Assembly (NCBI GenBank): GCA_900708905.1
Contig: CAADRB010000014.1
Coordinates: 2,131,134 to 2,195,133, forward strand
Source of the DNA: Hymenolepis diminuta
Taxonomy: Eukaryota; Platyhelminthes; Cestoda; Cyclophyllidea; Hymenolepididae
DNA length: 64,000 bases
Direction: 5' to 3'
The translations under genes and the position numbers were made by a program. Under the pieces are notes generated by a model. That model was not told the DNA's origin, did not search any database, and worked only from the letters and a program-made list of their open reading frames with translations. This document shows, one piece after another, positions 12,701 to 26,500 of this stretch (the stretch's first letter is position 1; every line of letters begins with the position of its first letter).

Positions 12701-15700
12701 ACATTTTCCGATATCTCTAATTCAGAAACCAGGAAATTGAGCATATGTTGTTCATAGAATTCAAAGGAACAAACCATTAAAAAAGTCGAGTTTTTCACAG
12801 GTTTATTTGTATTAAATTTTTTCATTGAATAGCTACTTAAAATTGACACAAGTTCCGAATTTGAGAGTGCTTTTTATTAAACCTCATTTAAGTTCTTATA
12901 TATTTATTGTATCAACCAATTTTCGATTGTTGACAATTCAATATTATTATGAGTTTCATTTCTACAGTATTTTTTCTTGGTAGATAATATTGATACGTTT
13001 ATGCAATTTATAGGAAGAGATAAATAAATTCAATTGGCTAAACGATTCATTCGATTTTTTCAAATGATCAAAAAATACCGAACAGCGCGGACATGCACAC
13101 ACTCAGGAAGCAAGAAGTGACATTGAATTTGAACCTTAGAACCTTACAGGATTACCGAAGAAATTTAATATAGGAAGTGGATATAAAATTAAAAACCCGA
13201 AGATCAAATAATTAAGAGGGAATTTATGCTCTACTTCTGATCAGTCCCTCTCTTTTCCCTTATTATACTCATACCCACTATAGATTTGCATAATAAAAAG
13301 CTTATCTTGGTCATTCAAGATTGCAATGCGGAATACAGACGAACTAGATTCCGTTTAGAGGGTATCCTCCTCAAATCAATTGCAATACTATATAAATCAT
13401 ATATATAACTTCATCTTTAGCATTATATTATGAATATAAAACTAAGAGAATTATATTTTACTTAAAAATAGGTAAAGAAGTTCTGAATGCATACTTGTCC
13501 CCATAGAAGTGTTCCAAGGCCGAAGAAAATGCACCACATCCATTGCTCAATATCCAGAGGCATTGTGCTCAATGCGACACCACCGAATTGGACAATGATA
13601 ACCTGAATTAAATTGATAAAAAGAACAAAAATTTAAATAATTTCAACGTGCTTCATTTATAGTATCTTGTTAATTGTGAAAATGAACAACAGAACTCTTA
13701 AAATAAAAATTCTTGCCCTTTATTAGTATTTATAAAAATTATTGAGTTAGTTACAGAAAATGGTGCTGCGTTAACTATATCACTGTCACTTTCATCCACT
13801 TACTCTTGGCTTTGAAAATACAAATAAATCGAATGAGATGGTTATTCACGGGAAAAAGTCAAATGGCCAATGACGTGTGAATATAGTGGACATGATCTCG
13901 CATTTGAATCTGGGAGTCAAATTATGAAGTCTAAACATTAAAAAACCAAAACAGTGCATTCTCCCTTTTTTAAAAAAGGGACAACTCAATGCCTTCGATT
14001 TCAAGCGAACTTAGATCTGTGATACACTGACTTCATTAGACGCTTATTTCTGACACCCTCGACTATTTCATGCATTATTTCGTACGTTATTCTCCTTACC
14101 CAGACGCTTTTTCATGAGTGAAACTTAGAAAAATGTTTTTGAACTGCCAAATGTAATAATAATAATAATACAATTCAGTAGTATATAAACAAAAATTAAA
14201 GGCGCTCTGTATTAACATGGACTCAAACCAACTGTTAACACTTTAGCAGCTGATTTGCACCTGTTTATACTCTCAAAAAAATTGTAGTAAGATAAAGTAC
14301 CAGATAATTTTGAATAACATATCCTGTTTTGGAAATTATGAGAACACTATAGGACAATTAAGAAGTAACTGCCTGTTTTCAATAATGGAATAATTGAGCT
14401 ATTAGTCTCTTTGTTCATTTAAAAGGAATAGAGGAAGAACACACGCAGAATGCGGTTGAAATATGCATAAGCTTTCTTAAAACACTCAAGACTCTATCAA
14501 AGAACTCGTGCAATTTAGTTTATCATAGTAGTTTTGGCGGTGTTTGCATCGATCTGAGCATACACTTCCGTAATTATCCGTTATCCCTTTTTACGAAAAC
14601 AGCTAATCTTGTAAATTCACAGTGTATCAGTGAACCGGCACTTAAGGAAAGTTTCCTATATAATAACGCTGGGTGATATATTGCAACTTTCTTGCGCAAT
14701 AGTACCGCAGTGGTTAACGTGCATGTCTGCGAAGTCAGGAGCCAACTGCATTGGTTAGATCTGACTAATAAAATGAGCCTCCGGGGAGGCTCCATGACGT
14801 AATCCTCGAGTCAAGATGAGCGTTGGGAAACACTTTCTAAGTGGGCTTGGAAATTATTGCTATTCGTATAATTTTTTATCCCTAAATGCGACAGGTCGTG
14901 CCTATCCTGATCCACCGATTTACTGAACTCGAACACATAACATGCTCTTTCTACCGGATTAACGATGCAATATTATATCATCGAATATAGAAATTCCCTA
15001 TAATCCACTTACTTTAGAACCCATTGCTTGAGCAAAGCTATAAAGAAAAGATGAAGGAAAAAATGAATCTTGTTATTGAATACATTCGTTTTCTAATCAA
15101 ACTAACTTAAGAATAAATATTCGATCAATTTAAACAATATCTCGTTGAAAATGAAAATAAGAGGGGGTTAAAACGAAAGTATCAAAAGTGAGCAGAAATG
15201 GAGTTGATACTTAAGTCTATTGTGTTTCAAAATCAGCAGAATTTTGATTAATTCATACACTTTTTTTAGCTAGAAGGGATAAATGTATCTTTTAATCCAT
15301 ATTTCAATACTTACAAACATTAAGAAAATAAAATTCAAACAATTAACAATGAAAAACTACATGTCAAAAACTTCAATGAAAGCTGACCTATTATCCTATT
15401 TTAACTGATTTGAAAAATAGTACTAATTACGATGAATTTCAAGATAAAAATTCGTAAAACAGAAAACCTTTGTTAACAAATTTGGAAAATGTTGACAACT
15501 TTATGGCATATATTTAAAGAAGGCAAACTAATAAGCGAATTATCAAAATTCTAAGAATGATCGTTTAACCTTAAAGCAGGAATGATAAGTAAAATTAGAA
15601 CAAGTGAATAAGATGTTGGAAAAAAGACGACTGAGAAACACAAGGAGAAAAAACATCTTCACATTCGTGCTTAAACGACAGTGGTTGTTAACCATGCAAG

Positions 15701-18700
15701 AAGAAACTTACGTCGATAGGTTCTTACGTTTCCGATAATCAATTAATAATGCTTAAAAGACTGGCATTAACAATATCGACAAATAGACTACTTTATTTAT
15801 TACATTTCCATGTTTGGAGAAATAAGGACTGCGTAGGTGTAAGATTACGATGAATTAAAGTCAATCAAATTATTATAAACCCTTCTAAAAGACATCTGCT
15901 TAGAAAAATACCTTTGTAAGTAAGCTCTGCTACACTTATAATGCCATTTCAAGTTACATCAACCTGCTCACGACCGTAAAAAATGCACAAATCAATCAAA
16001 GTTATTTGAACAACCATTGCATTAGATCAAATGATCAACAAACTCACAAAATTACTCACAACAAATCATCATTCAGTGTTGAAATTATGAAAATTGAGCA
16101 TAGGAAAACTTAGATATTATACTCCATATGAGGAAGAGGAGAGTTCAATGTTTCCATAATTAAAAAAGCATAAAACACAATTATATACTCGCCGTACCTC
16201 AGCATTCTAGGTCTGCTCAATCACTCTGTGTGGTGTCCGCCTACTGACTCATACCTTTACCCTGACTGTCTTATAATATCCCTTTTCACCTATTTCTCAA
16301 GATCCGGATTGTCCTCTCTCAGTACTAACGCCTTCCACATTCCTCTCAACTCCTCCTTTCCCTCCTCATTCACTTCCAATTGTTCAGAAAAGCCGTGATC
16401 TTATTTAATTTGTTAAGGGCTGTTATTTTCTGCAAGCCTAAGGAAGATCCTTAGTTCTAGGAGGGGATATATAGCCTAATTCGTATGGTTCCTTAAGGTA
16501 ACTTCACTTAGGACCAGAGCTTTTTGCAATTCCATGGACAATAATAAAAGTAACTGTATAGCCTCTTTATACTTTATGAAAGGAATATCTTTTTCACATG
16601 CTGCTAGTTGATATGGATTTTTACCATACACCAGTACGATTGGTAGTTCCGCTTCTGGCTGCGCTTCAGTGAGAATCGAAGCCGACTTGGTGGACGAGCA
16701 CGTAAATCACATCCATAGGTGCTAATCCTGGGCTAATAATAACTTCATTCACAGACGGAACAAAAAAGATACTCTTTCCTCATACTTTTTCATCCAGATT
16801 ACTACACCTGAGCTCATCATCGATGTATTCATATAATAGGATATACTGAATTCTCCTACCAGTATCTCATCCATTATCATTAATAGAATAGCATGCCCTA
16901 TCGATCAAGACAGAATTAATGTTAGGTGGAAACAGTAGTTTTTTCTAGTATAATTAGTTATGAAGGAATTGCATAATAAACACTTTTGAAATATTTAAAA
17001 TATAATTCTTACTTGACCAGCAAAGGTCGCCAACCAAATGCCAGAGAAAAGGAGATTTTTCTCAACTCCCGTGAAGGCATTCCTTTGTCCGTGGATTTTG
17101 CGTGCATTTAATTCATTGAAGAGGGTCATCATTACAAAGGTGTTGAAGATGGCAGTAAAATGATGCGTTGGTCCTTTGACTCCAACCTCAGCAAGATCTT
17201 GAGCTCTGTCGACATGGAGTATGTACTCGCCTGAAAGAAACAGAAAATTAAATTTCATACTATAAAATTTCCAAGTAGTTATTACTTCTATCGGCACACT
17301 CTGACCCACATATCTGCTCTGTCCAAACTGTCAGATAATTATTTATTGCTTGCTTATCATGAAACCAAAGGACGAGAACAGCCGCTCTTTGGTTTCCTTA
17401 TTACAACCCTACTTTCACTCATTCTCAACAGTGACTGCTCCCTTGTTTCCACTTTGTAATTTATCTTTCCAGTTTATTCTTTTCCCTCATTTCTTATTGG
17501 CGTCTAATAAACCCATGGTCCCGCTCAGCTCTAGGCTTTCCTGCTAAGACCTAATGGCTAATATCCCGACTCAAAAGAAAGAAATCACAATTTACAGTTA
17601 TAATCCACGGCAACATACATATTGCCTGTTGCAATACATATGTGGCGTCATCTTTGGCAACCGTGAAATCATTATATCCGAATGTTTACATCAACTGATT
17701 TCAGTCTTGTACCAAAAGACACCTGGATTTTGGCTATTGGTTTACAGTCACAAATAATCTGTTATGAACCAGCTTACATCATTCTAGCTTTCATAAACCC
17801 CGCGCAGATACCCAGTGCTTGCTTTTAATCTCGTTGAAATAAAAATACCTGGAATATGTATATCACGGCAGTTAATTATTCTGCGCGTATAATAAAGGAA
17901 CAAATATACACTGACCGAGAAAAAACAGTTTATATCTTGGTGCCCCAGGGGAAGAGGAATCATCTCAGGGGTTTAATTTTGTATTTTATTTTTTAATCAG
18001 CTTAAGGTAATGTTCACGCCGTTTACATACGCTTTTTAACTTAAGAAAATTTTCTTAGATACTCGGTCACGTTAGTTTTACAAATCAAAAATAATATTTC
18101 GACTAAATTTCCAAATTAGGGGTTAATAACATATAAAAATGTGTTGACCGTGACCTTTTTTATTCCTAATTTAAAAGTAAATTAAATTTTGAATCTTTTT
18201 ACTTTTGAGGTTGCGAGAGAAAATTATGAGGAACAATAAGAGAAAGAGGGAGCGAATTGGTGTTCAGAAGCGTGAATTTCGTAACTAAATCGAAAGTAAA
18301 CGATGTCTGAAACAAGTCAAAGGGAAAGGAGGTAAAAATTTAAAATTATTTCAAAATGATAAAAAACTTTATAGAATGGTTTAAAAGCAAAGTAATAAAA
18401 TAAAACCGAATGAAATGAGCTTATATCATGTTGATACATGAGTGACATGTATCAACATAATACCGCCTCACGGGTAAAAATCTCGAATTCTGTCTCCCTC
18501 TTTATTAGCTTGAATTAACAAGTGCGATTGGCCATTCCGCTCACTCGGTGCGCACCGGTTAAAATTAAGTCTGTCAACTCTGACTTCGTAGAGAAGTAAA
18601 TTAACGCCTATGACACCGATTTACCATGGCTGAAATGACTAAATGCGAATAAATGGAAGATAATCTCTTTTTAGAATACATTTCTATTGATATACAAAGG

Positions 18701-20482
18701 CGATGCCAAAGCATATACTTGAACGGGACAGAAGTACTTGAAATGCCATAACTAATGAATGGAGCGGTGTCACCACCGTTTTGTCAGCTGCGAGTGTGAA
18801 CTTTCTTATGTTATTAATAGAATTTGATTTGGTCTGTGAAATAAGAATCATGGCAATGAAAACGTATGCACACATACGATCTTGAGAAGCAACTTCTCGT
18901 TCAACTTTCTACAATCCACTGTCGAAGCTAAGGATCAAGCAAAGAGAAAGCTTTCAAATATTTCATGATATTAAGTTCTTGAAAAGAAAGAGCACTGATC
19001 GTTTCATTCATTATCGAAATCTTAAAACACATCATATTTCTAACCTCTTGAAATCTTGGAAGTTATATACTCATCTTTCTTTTAATTTAGGATACTAAAC
19101 AATCTAAATTCCTGTTTATCAAATGACGATGGCGACATTCAGTGGACCTATCGAAGGATATTTCAGAACGCAAAAAGAAAAGAACATCTACGAAGCTAAG
19201 AAAAAAGGTGAACCGTTAGATAAAAATGAGCCGATTATATCTAAGAATAATTAAATTAGTAATTTACTTTTAGTTTTCCATAAAAATTGTATATTTGTTA
19301 AAATGTGATTAATTACTTGATCCCGTGTTGCACAATATCACGCTAATCTCGTGGTATTATTGAGTTCGGGAGATTGCAGCTATTTGGAAGACTAAAATCT
19401 CCGTAGAAGTGGGATTACAATATCAAGACAGACAAAGACATGAAATATCTAAAACTGTGGCCACAAAAGTTGGAGAAAAGATAAAAAATATTCAAACGCT
19501 GTTGATTTAAATGAAGTGCAGATTTGAAATCTAGAACTCTAATCTTCTTTGTAACTAAAAGCAAGAGAAAATAGACGCAAGCAAGGTAGACGCAATCTCA
19601 AAAATGCAAGTAAATACAAAGATCCCCATTGATTCAATGTATAAGAAAAGGTGATAAAAACTGAGAAGAAGGTAAGAAACCGATCGATTATAAAGCTTAT
19701 CATTCAAATGCGAAATGAATTGTCCATGAGGAATGTTACTTTTTGGTATTGTCATTCAATTCCTACCACAATCATCATAGTCACGCTTTCTTTTTCAAGA
19801 GCAGCGTTAATTAGTGAAGGCAAACTAATGAAAGGGAAAAAAGAACAGTCTAAAAAGCCTGTTCCAATAATCTGATTTCGAACTTTTCGAATTTTAAAAA
19901 TTTAAAGGTGATTACATATTATTAATGAAGAAAAGTGCTCAAGATAAACGATTTGTCTGAAACGTTAATTATTAATACTCTAAATAAATACTCTAGTTTG
20001 CAATGGTTAGCATACATTTAAAATGAGTTCGGGTTTCAATAGAAAGATTCATGTAAGATGTGAAGTCAAAACAACGGAAAATCAGTTGTTGGAAAAACCT
20101 GATTTGGTTTTTTCAGAAGGCCTTACGTTGTGATTACTCGATAAACGCAGTTCCTTAACCGACGAATAGGTTCTGTTCCATTTGTTTCCTAATTTAGTTC
20201 GCAACTTAATGCAAGTATTTGGTAAAATGCAGGTAAAGCACCACGATGTGTGTAATACACACAATACACAGTAATAACTAATAACCGAAAGATCTTAGAA
20301 AATAGTACGATACTACGTACGTATGCCTTTCATTCGAGTTCTTTCTAATAGAGATTTAAAAAAATTTAATTTAAAAGGAGATCGAAACTCTTCGCTTATT
20401 AGATAAAATAAAGTACCGAGATACTGCGTTTGTTTTTACATTAAATGCTTTGATTCAGTTAAGTGCATACAAAGAAAGTGAA

Positions 20483-20514
<32 letters not shown>

Positions 20515-23500
20515 CGACTGTCGATTTTAAGGTACCTTAAAAACGTGGAATTTAGTTTTCTCAGATAAATCTTTCTAGTAACCAGAGAGAAAATGACAAA
20601 TTTTTAAGCTTAAGGTGAAATCTATTTTAATTTTAATAGCAACGTTCCTATCGTAATGTCGTTTATATTATTACCATTAAGTTTAACAATTAAGTGTTCC
20701 ATTTAACAATGAAATCCTCCCATTTGTTTCTACGAATATTTTCTACTTACTTTTAAATAGGATTATTATTGTAAAAGGTAACAAGAGAATAGGTGTGTGA
20801 AGGCTAATTGATTCCAGTCGGGAGTACAAATAATTTTAATCGATTCTGAGATGCGTAAATAGCCTTTTTAAAACTGATGTTTATTCATCAGGCTTCATTT
20901 AATCTCGCCCTTAATTTCTTCCCAATCGGATTTAATTTTGTTGATGTTGAATATTTGAGTATTTTATTTTAATTTCCCCCATTTTAAGAAAATATTAACA
21001 CATCTGAAGACTCAGGTATGAAAAAAAGTAGAAATAAAACATTCCAACAACTCTAATGAACTTTGTTTAAATGTACCCATCTTAATATTTTTAGCTGTTA
21101 GAAGGAAAAAGGAAACTGAAATGGCATGACCGAGCACCTAGATCAATCAACCAGTTGGCAAAATTTAAACAACGTAGATATGAAGCCACCCGGAAACCTA
21201 CTCCTATTCAGAATATTAGAATATGAAATAATGAGCTATTGCTATTAAGTAAAAGTGCAAAACCTAAACCTAACAATCAAACGAAGTAAAATTCTTTCAA
21301 TACTTTATTCTTTTGCCTTGCCGACAATACTAGGAAATAACAAGTATTCCAATTTCCATCCTTTGTGTAATTGTTTTCGTTTTGATTTATAATAAAATTA
21401 TTCAATTTGATTAGAAAATGTCTCTTTAAAACCCATTTTGTTTTTGCCTTCAGAATTAACTGAATGTAAATTATTATTTTAAAATAGTTAATTTGATAGA
21501 AAGAGTTTTATTGTTCTTAAACAAAATAATTCCTATCGAATTGAAAATGTTACATTTTTTGAAATAACTTGAAACTAAGTAAACAGATTTTTTAATTACA
21601 CGTCAATTTATTTCCCAAAATTTCCCTGTCGTGTTTAATTAAAGTGTTACAATTAAACATGTCCGCTAACTCAGTTTGGAAAATATTAAATCAGATTGAA
21701 ATTACTGTCGAAAGTAGAAAAGGGTATGCAGTATTTCAGTTTTTGGAAAACACCAACATCTAAGATTGTCAAAAAGGAATAAGTTTGTCATTGGATTGCC
21801 AAATATCAAATAAAAAATTCATTTAACTATTTTTAACATTTTGATAAAATAACGATTTATTTTATGATAATTAAATTTAAAATATACAGTAATATATTAT
21901 ATTTAAGGTTTATATACTATTATTTATATTCGAACCCATAACTTTAAAAGAATTGGTACTCGATATTATCTGAGATTCTTAAACATTCAGCGTATGCTCC
22001 AACAAAATTCAGAGAACAAGTTTAAAGAATAATAAACCATCCTTTTAAAAAATCAAAATTATTTGAAGATCAAATCCCCATCAGTTGAACACGACTCTGA
22101 GAATATTACACACATAATGTTCCCTAGTTTTTATTGAGTAAAGTATTAATACGGACCTTACCATTTTCAATTTCTGGCACTCATAATAGACTACCTACTA
22201 TCGTTCGCAAAATGGTGCATATCAATTTACAACTGTGAATTCAGATGAACGTCCTACCCATTTCACTTTTTATTACCTCTCTGACAACTGGTCGCCTTTA
22301 GCATTTCTTTCTCAACTACCTTATTTACTTATCCTTTCGATTTATCCGAAGTGAATATAACTGTTATACTGGCCTATAGGCTCTATTTGTGAGTCAGTTT
22401 GACATTACTGCTTTTATTTCAATACCTGAGACTCCTTCCGCGTCCTTAAGACCCAATTAAATTGACCTTAACTGACACCAACCCTACAATTTTCAGTCAC
22501 TGAAACAGTCTCATCTGACATTACCAACAACCGAATTAGCTTTGACCAACGTTATCATCCACCAAGTCAGTTTGACCCGACTACTGCAGCCTACGACTAT
22601 TTATATCTCCGTTGATTAATTAAAAAAAAATATCGCCTGGACACAGCCAATGTGGTTGACTGCCTCATTAACCTCAGACTAGCAAATTGCTAGTTCCCTC
22701 AACGTCTATGTTTTTGTTACAACTGCTAGTGCTAACTCTATTGCCTCTAATCTCTTCTCCCTCCTCTACAATTACTTCCAGTAACATATGTTGCAATATA
22801 CCCAATAAACACTTATTTATATCACTATTTTTGTCTTATCTTAAGGTTATGTTTATAGTACTTAGAGCGGGAAGCTTGGTCAAATCACCCCGTCCGTTTG
22901 GAAGGTAAAAGTAGTCCTACATGTTTACAATTCACCACCTTAAAATCGTATACTACATACGATATAAATCTAATTATAAAACACGTTGGAAGCGTTCAAA
23001 ATGTTGTGTTTATTTTGCTTTCTGATTAAGGAGAGTAGGATATTAACATTTATTTTGTGGAATAGAAAATTGCTTTGTAGTTTAAAGACTGAAACTTCAT
23101 ATAGCAATTAACTGCATTGAAGCTTTTTGAACCGTATTTGGAAAATCTATTTACCATTTTATGAGTTAGTTCAGAATTACAGTAAAGAAAACTTTTCAGA
23201 TATTTTATCGGCGCAACCAATCTCAACATGCTATCTGCCGGTATATCTTTACTCCGACGGCAATATCTCACGTGCGGCATCTCAAAAATTCGTCAAAAGT
23301 TTACATCTACTTACCCGCCCAAAGCAGCACGAAGATAACGATGATTTGGTAAAAAGCTTGTCCAATGATAAATTTCATCATTGTTCGACTGATGAGGGGT
23401 TTGGTGCGTCCGTAAGGGGCTCTTTCCAACAGTTCTTCTGTAGGTAGTTCTGTTGCGAGAGCCAGAGATGCAAGGGTATCCATAATCAAATTCACCCAGA

Positions 23501-26500
23501 GCATTTGAACGGCCTTCAAGGGGCTGTCCTAAAATATTTTAAGGCGGAAGTTAATTGTACTTTGAAATGAAACGGGACATTTATAGAAAAAAGAAGAATC
23601 GATAAATTCGTCTGGACATGACAAATAGGGGTTGGAGTCAGTGACATAAAGGTCAAAATTCAACGTATTTTCATAAAGAATATGAAAAAGGCTTAATTTT
23701 GTAAACGAGTCGTTATCCTTCAGATTAATCACTTCAACATAAGCATTAAGTCTGAGTCATCCATCGAAAACTTTTGACGTCTATTTGTTTGTCTATTTTG
23801 TTTATAAACGGTCAATCTATCTTTGAAAAAATATAGCACCCTTTTAAAAGTAATTTTTAAATACAATCGAAATTTATGCAAAAAAGATCGCAAATACACA
23901 TTCTATTCAAGTTAAAATATTCTCAAATTAAAATAAGCAACAGCACTTTTATTTTACTTAAATTTTTAATCGTTTTATTAATGAATATCTAATACATTTT
24001 TTTGGAGAGCACACTGCTTTATTGATTAATTGAAAATCAGAGCGCCTGTAACGACTCTCTAAACGTAAATACTAAGTGATATTGCATTTAGGAACGTAAT
24101 TGTTCTTTTTTATTAATTTTACAATGACAAAAATATATCGGCTCACAGTAGTGCTTTCTACTTATTTGCATAAAAATTTAAAAGGGAGAAAATGTAAACA
24201 AATCTGATTTTCTAAATGTTTAAATGATTCATTTATTATCATTTACTTGCGAATTTTGTTAAATTCGACCAAATATCGAAGCATTTTATCAAGTCAACAT
24301 CAAATGCTCTGCATGATATTGGGCATTCCTAATGCGCACCCAGACATAGTCAGCGTTCTTCAAAATGAGGTTTTGTAGTAATCCGTGTTTGAAGAAAATT
24401 ATGCCCTGTGTTCTTAGAATGTCTAATTTCATTTAGAGAGAAAAGAATTAAGATACTATTAACGTCATCTTGTAGCGAAAACAAAAATTTCTAATCGTCA
24501 TTAAAGGAAACCTAAATAACAAATTAGCCATCATTTCGGAACTCACTATTTTAATTTAAAGCATTCAAACCGAAAAATTCGACGCAATAAGGAGAAATAC
24601 ACTCGACGCAACACTGGGCTCTCCGAATAAAATTTTTAAACTTTTCAAAAATATTTAAATGAAACTGTTTGTACGTATTCGAAAACTGTAGTGTTCAGCA
24701 ATATTTAAAGTAATAAATTAATATATTTATTATAATAATTAAATCTCTGACTTTCTGACACTAATTAAAATTGATGATTTGATATAAACCTCGACCACAT
24801 CAAATTATCGCAAATTTTAAACAAACAATTCCAGGAAATAGCAATGGTTTGTTTAAGTAATGGTGTAACTTACTGTAATGATACAAGCACCCGCAAATGC
24901 GACAATGACAGCCACAGCATTAACGGTCAGTTGGAACTGAAGGAATTTCGCAATAGAATCGTAGACATTTCTGCCCCACATGACAGCTTTGACAATACTA
25001 CTAAAATTGTCATCAGTGAGTATGATATCAGATGCCTCCTTGGCTACGTCAGTTCCTGCCAAACCCATGGCGAAACCAACATCGGCTCGTTTTAACGCCG
25101 GTCCATCGTTAGTTCCATCGCCTGTTACTGCTACGACCTCCCGATTTGGTCGCAAATGGCTACCGATAATTCCGTTCACTAGAATGTATTTGTCCTGAGG
25201 AGAGGATCGAGCGAGAACTCGTAGACGGGGCCATACCTGTAAATGAATTTACTAACAGCATAACAGGCTATCAAATACTAAGAAAATACGCAAATACTAA
25301 ATTTTCATAGAATCAAACGCCACCACCTCAATATGGACACTTTAGTAACCGATTCTGGGTTTACATATGTATAAGCTATCTCCGTCAGCACGTAATGAAA
25401 AATTATTATAATTTGCTAAATATTTAAGATTCTTTCTATGACAACTTAAAATTAAATTTTGTTATGTCGATTATTCAACTTCAGTTATTCGTCTGAAAGC
25501 AGTTAATATAAGCAATGGTTAAAACGTCTTCAACCTTACCGCCATATTTAACGGATAGAGAGTTCTTATAATTTAATGGACTAAAAAGCCAAAATCAGAT
25601 CGTTGGAGTAAAAATTCCTACGGGGATAACGCTTGTAGCCTTCCTGAGTTGTGTCCAAGGTGGAAGTAATTTTGAGGCTATCTAGAATAAGCTGCCAAAC
25701 AAATAGAAAACGTAGAAGTTCTCTATAAAGATTTCCAAATATTTAAATAGTTATTGACGCACTAGGAATTTTTTGAAGCAGTTTTCGAGTACAAAGTTTG
25801 TGAAGAATTAACATATGCAAATAGATGAGACTGATTTATATAAAGGCCATAAATAACTCCTATTTATTATTCTAGGCTGCTGCTTTTGAAATGGAGTCCC
25901 GGGTGGTTTTAGAAATCGTAGACGAATGCTTATGCCCAATTCGAATTTAAAAGAACATCACATCAAGAGTATCATTCACGTTTTCAAATTTACATTTCAA
26001 TCACCCTATGTAATAGAAACCAATGATAAGAATCAAGTCAGCAGAAAAAAGGCAGATCCATAATCTATAATCAGTAATCGTACTTATCTTAGAGACATCC
26101 TAGCGATTATAAAGCGTCTCTGGGTCAACAATTTCCTGTTTTTTCTTTATTTCTTATTACTAAGGCCAAAAACTATTAAAATGACGGTAGGTAAATCTGA
26201 TTATGAGAAACAAACATAAGAGACGTTATTAAAAATATCATATCATATATTCTTTTCTTCCCAGACTTAACGATCCACTGTCATTGGGTCCAAAGGGAAG
26301 AAAAACGACAAATATTTGTGTCATCTGGTCGACAAATTTAGATTCGTAAGCCTTGATACAAATAAGCATAGTCTTTTGCGGACATGAATATTTCTATTCT
26401 CGTAAAGCAATGATTTTCAGAGAACGATGCTTATTAAAGCTTTTATATTCACAACATTTAGAATTCTAAAACAAAAACACCTCCTGGAGTATCAGAGTTC

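Larger units (their letters stand above)
7902..13494 (-). other. PMCA intron M-N (about 5.6 kb)
   Basis: AT-rich intron with several R1 repeat copies (listed separately) around 8.9, 9.4, 10.9 and 13.1 kb, all on the plus strand. Short open frames at 9003-9215 and 10073-10258 overlap or lie near repeats and look like chance. No other gene seen. Confidence 0.8.
13603..17012 (-). other. PMCA intron L-M (about 3.4 kb)
   Basis: Holds two R1 copies, two tRNA-like SINE heads in opposite orientations, and a 20-bp perfect palindrome. No coding exon seen. Confidence 0.8.
17231..23314 (-). other. PMCA intron K-L (about 6.1 kb)
   Basis: AT-rich. Contains a 13-bp inverted repeat at 18428-18458, an (AT)13 microsatellite, one R1 copy at 21.1-21.4 kb and pyrimidine-rich plus-strand patches at 17.4, 22.3 and 22.7 kb that end near AATAAA. 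Open frames at 17350-17547, 17554-17757 and 22687-22908 lie in these patches and show no recognisable domain. Confidence 0.8.
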
